Shown here: piece after piece, positions 45,409-52,970 of the stretch
Layout: each line of letters opens with the position of its first letter
Numbering within the stretch: the first letter of the stretch is position 1
Assembly (NCBI GenBank): GCA_016745215.1
Contig: CP050890.1
Coordinates: 6,262,001-6,326,000 of the forward strand
DNA length: 64,000 nucleotides
Reading direction: 5' to 3'
DNA from: Thiohalocapsa sp. PB-PSB1
Lineage (GTDB): Bacteria; Pseudomonadota; Gammaproteobacteria; Chromatiales; Chromatiaceae
Position numbers and translations under genes: made by a program
Notes under the pieces: generated by a model
The model's database searches: none
Told to the model about the DNA's origin: nothing
Seen by the model: only the letters and a program-made list of their open reading frames with translations

Positions 45409-46416
45409 ATGAAAGTCCTTATTACTGGCACTGCTGGATTTATCGGCTCCGCGTTGGCTTTGCGTTTACTTGAACGAGGCGACGAGGTAATAGGAATCGA
45501 CAATTTAAATGACTACTACGATGTGCAGCTGAAAAAGGCGCGACTTGCGCGAATTTTGGATTTTGATGGATTCACCGATCTGCGCCTGAGTCTCGAAGAC
45601 CACCCCGCTGTCGCCGCTGCTTTTGGCAAGCATCAACCGCAACGCGTAGTCAATCTCGCTGCCCAGGCAGGTGTGCGCTACTCGATCGATAATCCACTAG
45701 CCTACGTGCATACGAATCTGGTCGGTTTTGCGCACATTCTGGAGGGCTGCCGGAATCATAAAGTCGAGCATTTGGCTTATGCCTCCAGCAGCTCGGTCTA
45801 TGGTGCAAATACGACGATGCCATTCTCGGTGCACGACAACGTCGATCATCCACTCAGCCTTTATGCCGCCAGCAAAAAGGCCAATGAACTGATGGCCCAC
45901 ACCTACAGCCACCTCTATCAGCTGCCGACCACCGGTCTGCGTTTCTTTACCGTCTACGGCCCTTGGGGCCGGCCGGACATGGCATTATTCAAATTCACAC
46001 GCGCAATCTTAGCCGATGAGCCCATTGATGTTTTCAATTACGGCAAACATCGACGCGATTTCACTTATATCGATGACATCGTCGAGGGTGTCATCCGTGT
46101 ACTTGACCATATCCCTGAACGCAACCCCAACTGGACCGGCGCTAAACCCGACGCGGCTACCAGCAGCGCGCCTTACCGGCTATATAACATTGGTAACAAC
46201 CGGCCGACCGAGTTGATGTACTACATTGAGGTTTTGGAGCAATGCCTAGGGCGGAAAGCACGAAAGAACCTGTTACCATTGCAGCCAGGGGATGTACCCG
46301 ACACATACGCTGATGTGGATGATCTGATCGATCAATTCGATTATCACCCGCGCACTAGCGTCGAGACCGGAGTCGCGCGCTTTGTCGATTGGTATAGGGC
46401 ATACTTCCAGCTCTAG
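45409..46416 (+). CDS. NAD-dependent epimerase, UDP-glucuronate 4-epimerase-like
   Basis: 335 residues of the extended short-chain dehydrogenase family. NAD loop TGTAGFIGS, catalytic S in SSSSVYG and YxxxK in YAASKKAN, and GPWGRPDMALFKF, the hallmark of CapI/LpsL-type 4-epimerases that convert UDP-glucuronate to UDP-galacturonate (or the GlcNAcA/GalNAcA pair, as in TviC). TTAGGAAG precedes the start. It lies 84 bases downstream of the dehydrogenase, so the pair supplies an acidic sugar to the exopolysaccharide made by the divergent operon. Confidence 0.9.
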   Translation: MKVLITGTAGFIGSALALRLLERGDEVIGIDNLNDYYDVQLKKARLARILDFDGFTDLRLSLEDHPAVAAAFGKHQPQRVVNLAAQAGVRYSIDNPLAYVHTNLVGFAHILEGCRNHKVEHLAYASSSSVYGANTTMPFSVHDNVDHPLSLYAASKKANELMAHTYSHLYQLPTTGLRFFTVYGPWGRPDMALFKFTRAILADEPIDVFNYGKHRRDFTYIDDIVEGVIRVLDHIPERNPNWTGAKPDAATSSAPYRLYNIGNNRPTELMYYIEVLEQCLGRKARKNLLPLQPGDVPDTYADVDDLIDQFDYHPRTSVETGVARFVDWYRAYFQL

Positions 46417-46456
46417 TTTGGACTACCCTGCACACCAATGGCTTCATTCACATAGT

Positions 46457-47060
46457 AGCGGTTCATGAATAACCTATACAACGCTTCCAAACATCGGCGG
46501 AGTGCAATCGGGGTCGGGGTCGCTATCGGAATCGGAATCGAGAGAGAAAACGCCATACGCCCTATGCCATTCGTGCATGAGAAGCTCGACGCCTAACGTG
46601 CGGCCATCGAGTCTGTCGGCTGGGCCTAGCGCTAATGCGAGCATGTGAAAGGACAGCGTAACGCGAAGGATCAACGCCTGTGCGCTTCGTAGGTGCGCAT
46701 CGAAGGCCATCGCGCTGAACATTGCCGAGGATAACGGCAAAGCGACGAGCGGGGATCGACGCCGGTCGTTTGAAATCGCACAAGGCTCGGCGCTGGAGTG
46801 CGTTGCGATTGAGGACGTGCTCGCTGGTGTGCGATGCGTTGTGCGCAGACGACAACAGCAAGCAAAAGGCACTGCTCGTTCGTCGTGTGGTCATGCTCAC
46901 GAAGCTCCGACAGCGTGGCTAGGCGGTCAGCGAGGAGCTTGGCGGATGGGTTGGTCAGTTCGATACCGACGCCGATACCGATACCGACGCCGATAGCGGT
47001 ACCGAATGAGTCGGCAGGCGACACCCAAGCCAAAAACCTGTTTAGCTTGTTTCTGCACCA
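46457..47060 (+). mobile_element. Four-helix-bundle cassette, copy 1 (about 604 bp, bounded by 9-bp direct repeats)
   Basis: This unit is present again, inverted, at 48253-48859 and the two copies agree over almost their whole length (over 90% in the stretches I compared by eye). It is flanked by an exact 9-bp direct repeat, TCACATAGT, at 46448-46456 and 47061-47069. Layout: about 50 bp of unique end, an array of GGATCG-like hexamers (46509-46545), a decayed S23-type gene, a second, inverted hexamer array (46962-47000), and about 50 bp of unique end. The ends are not obvious inverted repeats of each other. No transposase is encoded. Confidence 0.7.
46564..47009 (+). pseudogene. Broken four-helix-bundle (S23/IVS-type) protein gene, copy 1
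   Basis: Frames read together give a recognisable four-helix-bundle protein of the family found in 23S rRNA intervening sequences and as orphans: MPFVHEKLDA, RAAIESVGWA, NIAEDNGKATSGDRRRSFEI, ADDNSKQKALL and AVSEELGGWVG, ending in a D-T-D-A tail. It cannot be translated whole: TAA at codon 11, TAG in WA*R, a frameshift from an extra 13-bp unit (46682-46707), at least one further shift, and TAG near the end (RG*AV). The first two stops are at the same codons as in copy 2, so the common ancestor was already dead. Confidence 0.75.
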
Positions 47061-47118
47061 TCACATAGTGTCAGGTGGTTCGCTGTTCGATATTTCCGTT
47101 GCGGCGGTCATCAGCCCT

Positions 47119-48051
47119 TTATCGACCTTCTATCGGAATGGCTTTCGGTACATCCGTTTCCAACTGAAATTCCGTTGACAGACCAGCGAGCAGCGTGCGT
47201 AGCTGATCGGTCATGATCGACAGCTCAGCTTGCATGCGCAAAGTCTCATCCTCGTCGGCTTCGTCGGTCGCTTGGTCGATTAATTCATCGGCGAAGCGCA
47301 GTCGTTTTAGTCCCAGCGACTCATCCAATACCAGAGACAAATGCTCACGCCAGGTTAATCCCAGGGCTACGACCCGCTTGCCGGAGTCGAGATGGGTCTT
47401 CACTTCTGGAATCGTCAGGTCCATACCACGGCAGCGCACGACCGAGCGCGAATCAGCAGGGTCGCGCAGTTCGCATTGATCTTCCAGCTCGAAGCCATCG
47501 CCGGCAGAACCGGTCGCCAACCAGGCGCTCAGGCGCTCCGACACCGAAATACCGGCGGTAAGGGGCTTGGCTGGGAATGAATCTAGGCTTTTGCGTAACA
47601 GCGACAACAGCTCCTCTGCAAGTTTATCGCTGGATGCATCCACCACTACCCAGCCGCCCACCGTATCGATGTAGGCGCGCACTAGCCGCGAGCGCGTGAA
47701 TGCTTGCGGCAGCATTTGCATAAGGAGTTCTTCGCGCAATTGGCTGCGCTCGCGCCGTGCCACCTCGCGCATTTCCGCTTGCTCGATTTCGGCGACGCGC
47801 TCGGCCACTGCTTCGGTGACCACCGATGCGGGTAATAATCGCTCCTGGCGACGGGCCGCGATCAGTAGACAGTCATTTGCGACATCCACCAGCATCTCGG
47901 CGTTTGGCCGAATTGGTGATGCCCAGCCCATGGTCGCGACCTCCAAGGGTCCGCAAGGGCGAAAACGTTGTGCCAGGAGCCGTTCGTGCAACGCCATCTG
48001 ATCCAATACGAACGGTACGCTGAGCCGAAATACCTTGGCATTCTTGAACAC
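47119..48051 (-). CDS. rdgC: Recombination-associated protein RdgC
   Basis: RdgC is a ring-shaped dimer that binds double-stranded DNA and limits RecA loading. The 310 residues match the family (303 in E. coli). It begins MFKNAKVFRLSVPF, has the early RFRPCGPLEVATMGW block, the central ERSQLREELLMQMLPQAF helix with DSFPAKPL, and the C-terminal TWREHLSLVLDESLGLKRL region. It is flanked on both sides by inverted four-helix-bundle cassettes and upstream by an S2 element, so the gene lies isolated among repeats. Its own promoter would lie in the ~65 bases before the S2 element. Confidence 0.95.
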   Translation of the reverse strand: MFKNAKVFRLSVPFVLDQMALHERLLAQRFRPCGPLEVATMGWASPIRPNAEMLVDVANDCLLIAARRQERLLPASVVTEAVAERVAEIEQAEMREVARRERSQLREELLMQMLPQAFTRSRLVRAYIDTVGGWVVVDASSDKLAEELLSLLRKSLDSFPAKPLTAGISVSERLSAWLATGSAGDGFELEDQCELRDPADSRSVVRCRGMDLTIPEVKTHLDSGKRVVALGLTWREHLSLVLDESLGLKRLRFADELIDQATDEADEDETLRMQAELSIMTDQLRTLLAGLSTEFQLETDVPKAIPIEGR

Positions 48052-48252
48052 GGATTACCCTCACTGGAAAAAGCAGCGCATTATCCGCGTCATGGGCCAA
48101 TACAGCAAATTGCCTTAAGGCAATCGCCGGAGAGCAATAGACCAACTGGCGCCGAATTCGCGTTCGCCTTCGCGAAGCGGCAACCCGCCCATGGTCGCTC
48201 TATGGACGGATTGACGCAACGTCGATGCCGTACGAGAAGACAAGCCAAGCGA

Positions 48253-48859
48253 TGGTGCAGAAACAAGCTAAACAGGTTTTTGGCTTGGGTGTCGCCTGCC
48301 GACTCATTCGGTACCGCTATCGGCGTCGGTATCGGCGTCGGTATCGAACCGACCAACCCATCCGCCAAGCTCCTCGCTGACCGCGTCGCCACGCTGTCCG
48401 AGCATCGTCAGCATGGCCACACGACGATCGAGCAGTGCCTTTTGCTTGCTGTTGTCGTCTGCGCACAACGCTTCGCACACCAGCAAGCACGTCCTGAATC
48501 GCAGCGCACTCCAGCGCCGAGCCTCGTGCGCTTTCCCAAACGACCGGCGTCGATCCGCGCTCGTCGCTTTGCCGTTACCCTCGGTAATCTTCAGCGCGAT
48601 GGCCTGCGATGCGCGCCTAGGATGCGCACCTACGATGCGCACAGGCGTTGATCCTTCGCGTTACGCTGTCCTTTCACATGCTCGCAGTCGCGCTAGGCCC
48701 AGCCGACAGACTCGATGGCCGCACGCTAGACGTCGAGCTTCTCGTGACCGAATGGCATAGGGCGTTTTCTCTCTCGATTCCGATTCCGATAGCGACCCCG
48801 ACCCCGATTGCACTCCGCCAATGTCTGGATAGCGTTGTATAGGTTATCCATGAACAGCT
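48253..48859 (-). mobile_element. Four-helix-bundle cassette, copy 2, inserted in an S2 element
   Basis: Inverted relative to copy 1 and about 607 bp. Its outer edges correspond to copy 1's ends (TGGTGCAGAAACAAGC at 48253; CATGAACAGCT at 48849). Flanking 9-mers are GCCAAGCGA and ACTAAGTGG; they agree at five positions and the other four differences are all transitions, consistent with an aged target duplication. The host S2 sequence in copy A at this point is GCCAGGCGG. The two cassettes bound a ~1.2-kb segment carrying rdgC. Confidence 0.65.
48304..48758 (-). pseudogene. Broken four-helix-bundle (S23/IVS-type) protein gene, copy 2
   Basis: Starts MPFGHEKLDV then TAG, RAAIESVGWA then TAG, as in copy 1. 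It carries three 13-bp units (48602-48640) where an intact gene would have one and copy 1 has two, shifting the frame by two. After that the frame reads QAIALKITEGNGKATSADRR, then LLVCEALCADDNSKQKALL and RGDAVSEELGG, ending in a D-T-D-A-D tail. The 3' half has been kept in one long frame, but the early stops preclude a full product. Confidence 0.75.
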
Positions 48860-48890
48860 ACTAAGTGGCATGTTTCTTCGAAGAAATCGC

Positions 48891-49988
48891 CTAAGCTGCT
48901 GTGCTCGACATCTGCAGCGAAGGCAACGGCAAACGTCGAGCCCCCCAATCGCCAGGATGCGATTCAAAGACGCCAGCACAGGGTTCGCCGCAGATCTGGC
49001 AAAGCCCGTGCTGCGTTAGGCCCCAATTGCCAAGCTGATACCAGTTGCGTTGAATCAACAGGTGTCCGCAAGCGTGACAATAGGTGCTGCCGCCATCGCT
49101 GTCGTGGATATTACCCGTATATGCATAGCGCACACCACGGTTATGGGCGATGTGTCGCGCGCGGGTCAAGGTTGCTGCTGGCGTCTGCGGTACGTCGCGC
49201 ATTTTATAATCAGGATGAAAAGCGGTGAAATGCATCGGTACTTCTGGCCCGAGATGCTCGACAACCCAATCCGCCATACCGGCAATCTCGGCCTCGGTAT
49301 CGTTGTACCCCGGGATGATCAGCGTCGTCAGTTCCAACCAGACCTCGGTCTCGTTCTTCAGATACTCGAGCGTCTCCAAAACTGGGGCCAGGCTGGCGCC
49401 GCAAAGGCGTTTATAGAATGCATCAGTAAAGGCTTTCAGATCAATGTTGGCCGCATCCATATTGGAGAATAAAAATTCTCTCGCTCGCGGTGCAATGTAT
49501 CCTGCGGTAACCGCGACATTGCGAATGCCTTGCGCCCGGCAAGCTTCGGCGGTGTCGTGGACATATTCCAGAAACACCACCGGATCATTGTAGGTGTAAG
49601 CAACGCTGCGGCATCGGTGGCGGGCCGCGGCTGCTGCGATGCCTTCCGGCGACGCGGTCGCGGCCAGCTTATCCATCTCGCGGGATTTACTCATATCCCA
49701 GTTTTGGCAAAAACGACAGGTAAGATTGCAGCCAGCGGTGCCGAATGACAGCACTGGAGTTCCGGGCAGAAAATGATTCAAAGGCTTTTTTTCGATCGGA
49801 TCGATGCAAAAGCCGCTGGAGCGTCCGTAAGAATGGAGCACAACCTGGTCACCATTGCGGCCGCGCACAAAACACAATCCGCGCTGCCCATCATGTAGGG
49901 TGCAGTGGCGTGGGCAGACATCGCATTGTATCTGGCCATTATCGAGATGATGCCAAAATTCGGTTGGGTGGATTTTCGATTCAGTCAT
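48891..49988 (-). CDS. amrS: AmmeMemoRadiSam system radical SAM enzyme AmrS
   Basis: 365 residues from an ATG preceded by GAAGGTGAAGG. The radical SAM cluster motif is C87-x3-C91-x2-C94 in AGCNLTCRFCQNWDMS. Extra Cys groups occur before it (CDVCPRHC, residues 22-29) and near the C-terminus (CHACG and CQICGEPC), typical of this family. Related to pyruvate formate-lyase activases, but no glycyl-radical enzyme is nearby; instead it is divergent from amrB and amrA, the constant partners. The system's reaction is not settled. Its stop codon is provided by the right end of S2 copy D. Confidence 0.93.
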   Translation of the reverse strand: MTESKIHPTEFWHHLDNGQIQCDVCPRHCTLHDGQRGLCFVRGRNGDQVVLHSYGRSSGFCIDPIEKKPLNHFLPGTPVLSFGTAGCNLTCRFCQNWDMSKSREMDKLAATASPEGIAAAAARHRCRSVAYTYNDPVVFLEYVHDTAEACRAQGIRNVAVTAGYIAPRAREFLFSNMDAANIDLKAFTDAFYKRLCGASLAPVLETLEYLKNETEVWLELTTLIIPGYNDTEAEIAGMADWVVEHLGPEVPMHFTAFHPDYKMRDVPQTPAATLTRARHIAHNRGVRYAYTGNIHDSDGGSTYCHACGHLLIQRNWYQLGNWGLTQHGLCQICGEPCAGVFESHPGDWGARRLPLPSLQMSSTAA

Positions 49989-50088
49989 GGAAGCCTTCAC
50001 CTTCGGTCGACGAAGTCCGGATAGCGGACAGACTTGCGGGTTACAATAAGTACCAGTCTTCAACTAACATTGGCAACAAGGCAAGCTC

Positions 50089-50931
50089 ATGTCGCAGCTC
50101 CGCAGCCCCTCTGTCGCCGGACTGTTCTATCCGGACGACGCGACACAATTGGCCCATCAGATCCGCGGCTATCTAGACGCCGCCGCGCCTGACATTTCAC
50201 CCACGCAACAGCCAACCTCGCAATCCGCTCAGCAGTCGAGGAGTTTCGCTGCGCGATGCCCTAAGGCGTTGATTGTTCCGCATGCGGGCTACATTTACTC
50301 CGGAGCGGTTGCTGCTCACGCCTATTCGCGCATCGCAGGTCATGCTCGACAAATTACACGCGTGATTCTGCTTGGACCAGCACATCGTTTTGCATTTAAA
50401 GGGCTTGCCTATTGCAGCGCACAACGCTACCTAACACCATTAGGGGAAATTCCGGTTGATCGCACTGCCCTGGATATCATCGCCAAACTAGATCAGGTGC
50501 AAGAACTGGATACCGCTTTCAATGGCGAACACTGCCTGGAAGTACAGCTGCCATTCCTGCAGATGGTGCTATCCAATTTCAGTATCTTGCCGTTACTGGT
50601 CGGCAATCTATGCGAGACCGATATTGCCGAAGCTCTGGATCAGGTCTGGGGCGGCAGGGAGACGTTAATCGTTATTAGCTCGGATTTGAGCCATTATCTC
50701 GATTACCAGTCGGCACAGCGCATCGACCGACAAACATCAGAAGCGATCTGCCAACTATGCCCGGAGGCAATCAATTCTCATCAAGCCTGCGGACGCCAGG
50801 CGATCGCTGGCTTACTGCTGGAAGCACGCCGACACGAATTGCGTGCGGAACTGCTCGACCTTCGCAACTCCGGCGATACCGCCGGTATGCACGAACGAGT
50901 AGTAGGATACGGCGCCTATGCTTTCGCCTAA
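50089..50931 (+). CDS. amrB: AmmeMemoRadiSam system protein B (Memo family)
   Basis: 280 residues of the MEMO1 fold, related to extradiol dioxygenases. The start RSPSVAGLFYPDD and metal/active-site His clusters PHAGYIYSG, GPAHRF, GEHCLEVQLPFLQ and SSDLSHYL are all present. Human MEMO1 binds iron or copper; the bacterial role is unknown. It is 100 bases from the divergent amrS start, which leaves one shared promoter region, and overlaps amrA by 14 bases. Confidence 0.93.
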   Translation: MSQLRSPSVAGLFYPDDATQLAHQIRGYLDAAAPDISPTQQPTSQSAQQSRSFAARCPKALIVPHAGYIYSGAVAAHAYSRIAGHARQITRVILLGPAHRFAFKGLAYCSAQRYLTPLGEIPVDRTALDIIAKLDQVQELDTAFNGEHCLEVQLPFLQMVLSNFSILPLLVGNLCETDIAEALDQVWGGRETLIVISSDLSHYLDYQSAQRIDRQTSEAICQLCPEAINSHQACGRQAIAGLLLEARRHELRAELLDLRNSGDTAGMHERVVGYGAYAFA

Positions 50932-51559
50932 TCCATCCTACCCTGCCGCAAACCCAGACCAAAGTTCCGGTACAATGCCTGAAACACAGCTGTTCAGCGA
51001 ACTCGAGCGACATACACTACTGCTGCTCGCGCGTGACTCAATCCACCAAGGGCTTACGCAGGGTACGCCGTTGCAAATTGACGTTGATAAACAACCAGAA
51101 GCGCTACGGGTGAAGCACGCTTGCTTTGTAACCCTGCATCTGCGGCATGCATTGCGCGGCTGCATCGGCCATCTCGAAGCCGTGCAGCCGGTGGTAAAAG
51201 ATGTCGTTGATAACGCCTATGCAGCAGCCTTTCGTGATCCGCGATTCGCACCGATCAATTGTATCGAGTTCGAAGCACTCTGTATCGAGATTTCTGTACT
51301 GACGCCAGCACAGCCCATCCAATTCGACTCGGAGGAGCAGTTGCTTGCGTCGTTGCAGCCGGGCATTGACGGCATCATTCTTGCCGAGAACGATGCCGAA
51401 AGGGTTCGTCGTGGCACCTTTTTGCCGTCGGTCTGGGAACAACTTCCCAATCCGCGCGACTTTCTACACCACCTGAAACTTAAGGCCGGTTTGGCTCCGG
51501 ACCACTGGAGTAAAGAACTACGCGCATGGCGCTATCGCACCGAGTGCTTTGGCGAATAA
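50918..51559 (+). CDS. amrA: AmmeMemoRadiSam system protein A (AMMECR1 family)
   Basis: 213 residues containing the AMMECR1 domain: GCIGHLEAVQPVVKDVVDNAY-like core with LRGCIGH, AAFRDPRFAP, IEISVLTP and the GTFLPSVWEQLP segment. The start at 50918 has AGGA upstream and overlaps amrB; an ATG at 50975 is the alternative and gives the usual N-terminus. In some archaea and bacteria AmrA and AmrB are fused, which supports joint action with AmrS. Function unknown. Confidence 0.92.
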   Translation: MLSPNPSYPAANPDQSSGTMPETQLFSELERHTLLLLARDSIHQGLTQGTPLQIDVDKQPEALRVKHACFVTLHLRHALRGCIGHLEAVQPVVKDVVDNAYAAAFRDPRFAPINCIEFEALCIEISVLTPAQPIQFDSEEQLLASLQPGIDGIILAENDAERVRRGTFLPSVWEQLPNPRDFLHHLKLKAGLAPDHWSKELRAWRYRTECFGE

Positions 51560-51613
51560 CACCGCAACTCTATCCATCGGGCGAGTCGCATAGACCCCCA
51601 TCCCAAACCCATT

Positions 51614-52894
51614 GTGGACCAAGTGCCTCTTGCTGAATTGCTGGCCCTGATTGCACTACTGGTGCTGTCCGGCTTTTTCTCCGGTTCGGAAACAGCGCTA
51701 ATGACGCTGAACCGCTACCGGCTGCGTCACCAGGCTGAGCAGGGCCACCGCGGCGCCATCTTGGCGCGCCGGTTGCTCGACCGACCGGACAAGCTCATCG
51801 GGCTGATTCTGCTCGGTAACAACTTTGTCAACATACTTGCCTCGTCATTGGCGACCATCATCGCGCTGAAGCTCGGCGGCGAAGGCGCCATTGCCATCGC
51901 AGCTGGATTGTTGACGCTGGTGATCCTCATCTTCTCGGAGGTGACACCCAAGACACTTGCTGCCCTGCATCCGGAGTTGCTCGCCTATCCGGCCGCGTAT
52001 ATTTACACGCCGTTATTGAAGCTGTTTCATCCAGTGGTTTGGGCGGTCAATTTCGTTACCAACAATCTGTTGCGACTACTCGGTGTGTGCACGGATGCGC
52101 AGCAGATCCAGGATCTAAGTCAGGAAGAACTGCGCACCGTGGTGAACGAAGCAGGCGTCATGATTCCGGAACGCAGCCGCGATATGCTGCTGGCCATCCT
52201 CGACCTGGAGAGCGCAACGGTTGAGGATATTATGATCCCGCGCAACGACGTTGAAGGCATTGACCTCCAGGATTCTGAGGAAGAGATTCTCGCCGCCATC
52301 AAACGCAGCAGCTATACGCGTTTGCCATTATTCGACGGCGGTCTCGACAATGTGATTGGAATCTTCAATACGCGCGATGTGTTGGGTCTGCCGCCCGAGC
52401 CGACGCAGGGGCCGGATCATGTCAGAACCTATCTGCGCATGATCGCCCGTGCACCCTATTTCGTCCCGGAAGGTACCCAACTGTACCAACAACTGATTAA
52501 TTTTCAGCGTATCAAGGCGCGCGTGGCGATGGTGGTCGATGAATATGGCGATTTCCAAGGTCTTATTACGCTTGCTGATCTGTTGGAGGAGATCGTCGGC
52601 GAATTCACAACTGACCCCACGGATTCTTATCCGGACATCCACCGTGCCGAAGACGGCAGTCTGATGATCGACTGCTCCATCAGCGTCCGCGAGTTGAACC
52701 GAGCCATGCGCTGGACCCTATCTACGCATGGCCCAAAAACGTTGAACGGTCTCATTCTGGAGTATCTGGAGACCATTCCGCAGCCGGGCACAAGCCTGAT
52801 GTTGGATGGACACCCGCTGGAAATCATGCAGACCGATGAGAAAGCGGTGAAGACTGTCAAGCATCTGGATATGCCTGCCAAGAGCAACGCCTGA
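51614..52894 (+). CDS. CNNM/CorC-type transporter (CorB/YfjD-like)
   Basis: 426 residues, starting at GTG. Three or four N-terminal membrane segments form the CNNM (DUF21) domain (FFSGSETALMTLNRYRL, LLGNNFVNILASSL), followed by paired CBS domains (about 200-330, DIMIPRNDVEGID and MVVDEYGDFQGLI) and a C-terminal CorC_HlyC domain (ISVRELN region). Members are linked to magnesium efflux or homeostasis and sodium coupling. Not a haemolysin despite old names. It converges on radA, 76 bases away. Confidence 0.92.
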   Translation: MDQVPLAELLALIALLVLSGFFSGSETALMTLNRYRLRHQAEQGHRGAILARRLLDRPDKLIGLILLGNNFVNILASSLATIIALKLGGEGAIAIAAGLLTLVILIFSEVTPKTLAALHPELLAYPAAYIYTPLLKLFHPVVWAVNFVTNNLLRLLGVCTDAQQIQDLSQEELRTVVNEAGVMIPERSRDMLLAILDLESATVEDIMIPRNDVEGIDLQDSEEEILAAIKRSSYTRLPLFDGGLDNVIGIFNTRDVLGLPPEPTQGPDHVRTYLRMIARAPYFVPEGTQLYQQLINFQRIKARVAMVVDEYGDFQGLITLADLLEEIVGEFTTDPTDSYPDIHRAEDGSLMIDCSISVRELNRAMRWTLSTHGPKTLNGLILEYLETIPQPGTSLMLDGHPLEIMQTDEKAVKTVKHLDMPAKSNA

Positions 52895-52970
52895 GTAATG
52901 ATTCAACAACAACCGGAAAGTGATGGGTCGCACACGAATCACAGGATCGATGGTTGCCTTCAGATTTTGT

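Larger units (their letters stand above)
48116..48893 (+). mobile_element. S2 short inverted-repeat element, copy D, split by the second four-helix-bundle cassette
   Basis: 48116-48252 matches copy A from its left end (TTAAGGCAATCGCCGGAGAG) through the central hairpin to GAAGACAAGCCA. The match stops where the cassette begins and resumes at 48869 with CATGTTTC and AATCGCCTAAG, the right end. Joining the two halves after removing the cassette and one copy of the 9-bp flank aligns base for base in length with copy A. The right end supplies the TAG stop of amrS on the minus strand. Confidence 0.7.

Noticed and set aside
46474..46900. Minus-strand frames of 112-132 codons in cassette copy 1
   Set aside because: They run opposite to the recognisable four-helix-bundle sequence and are its shadows.
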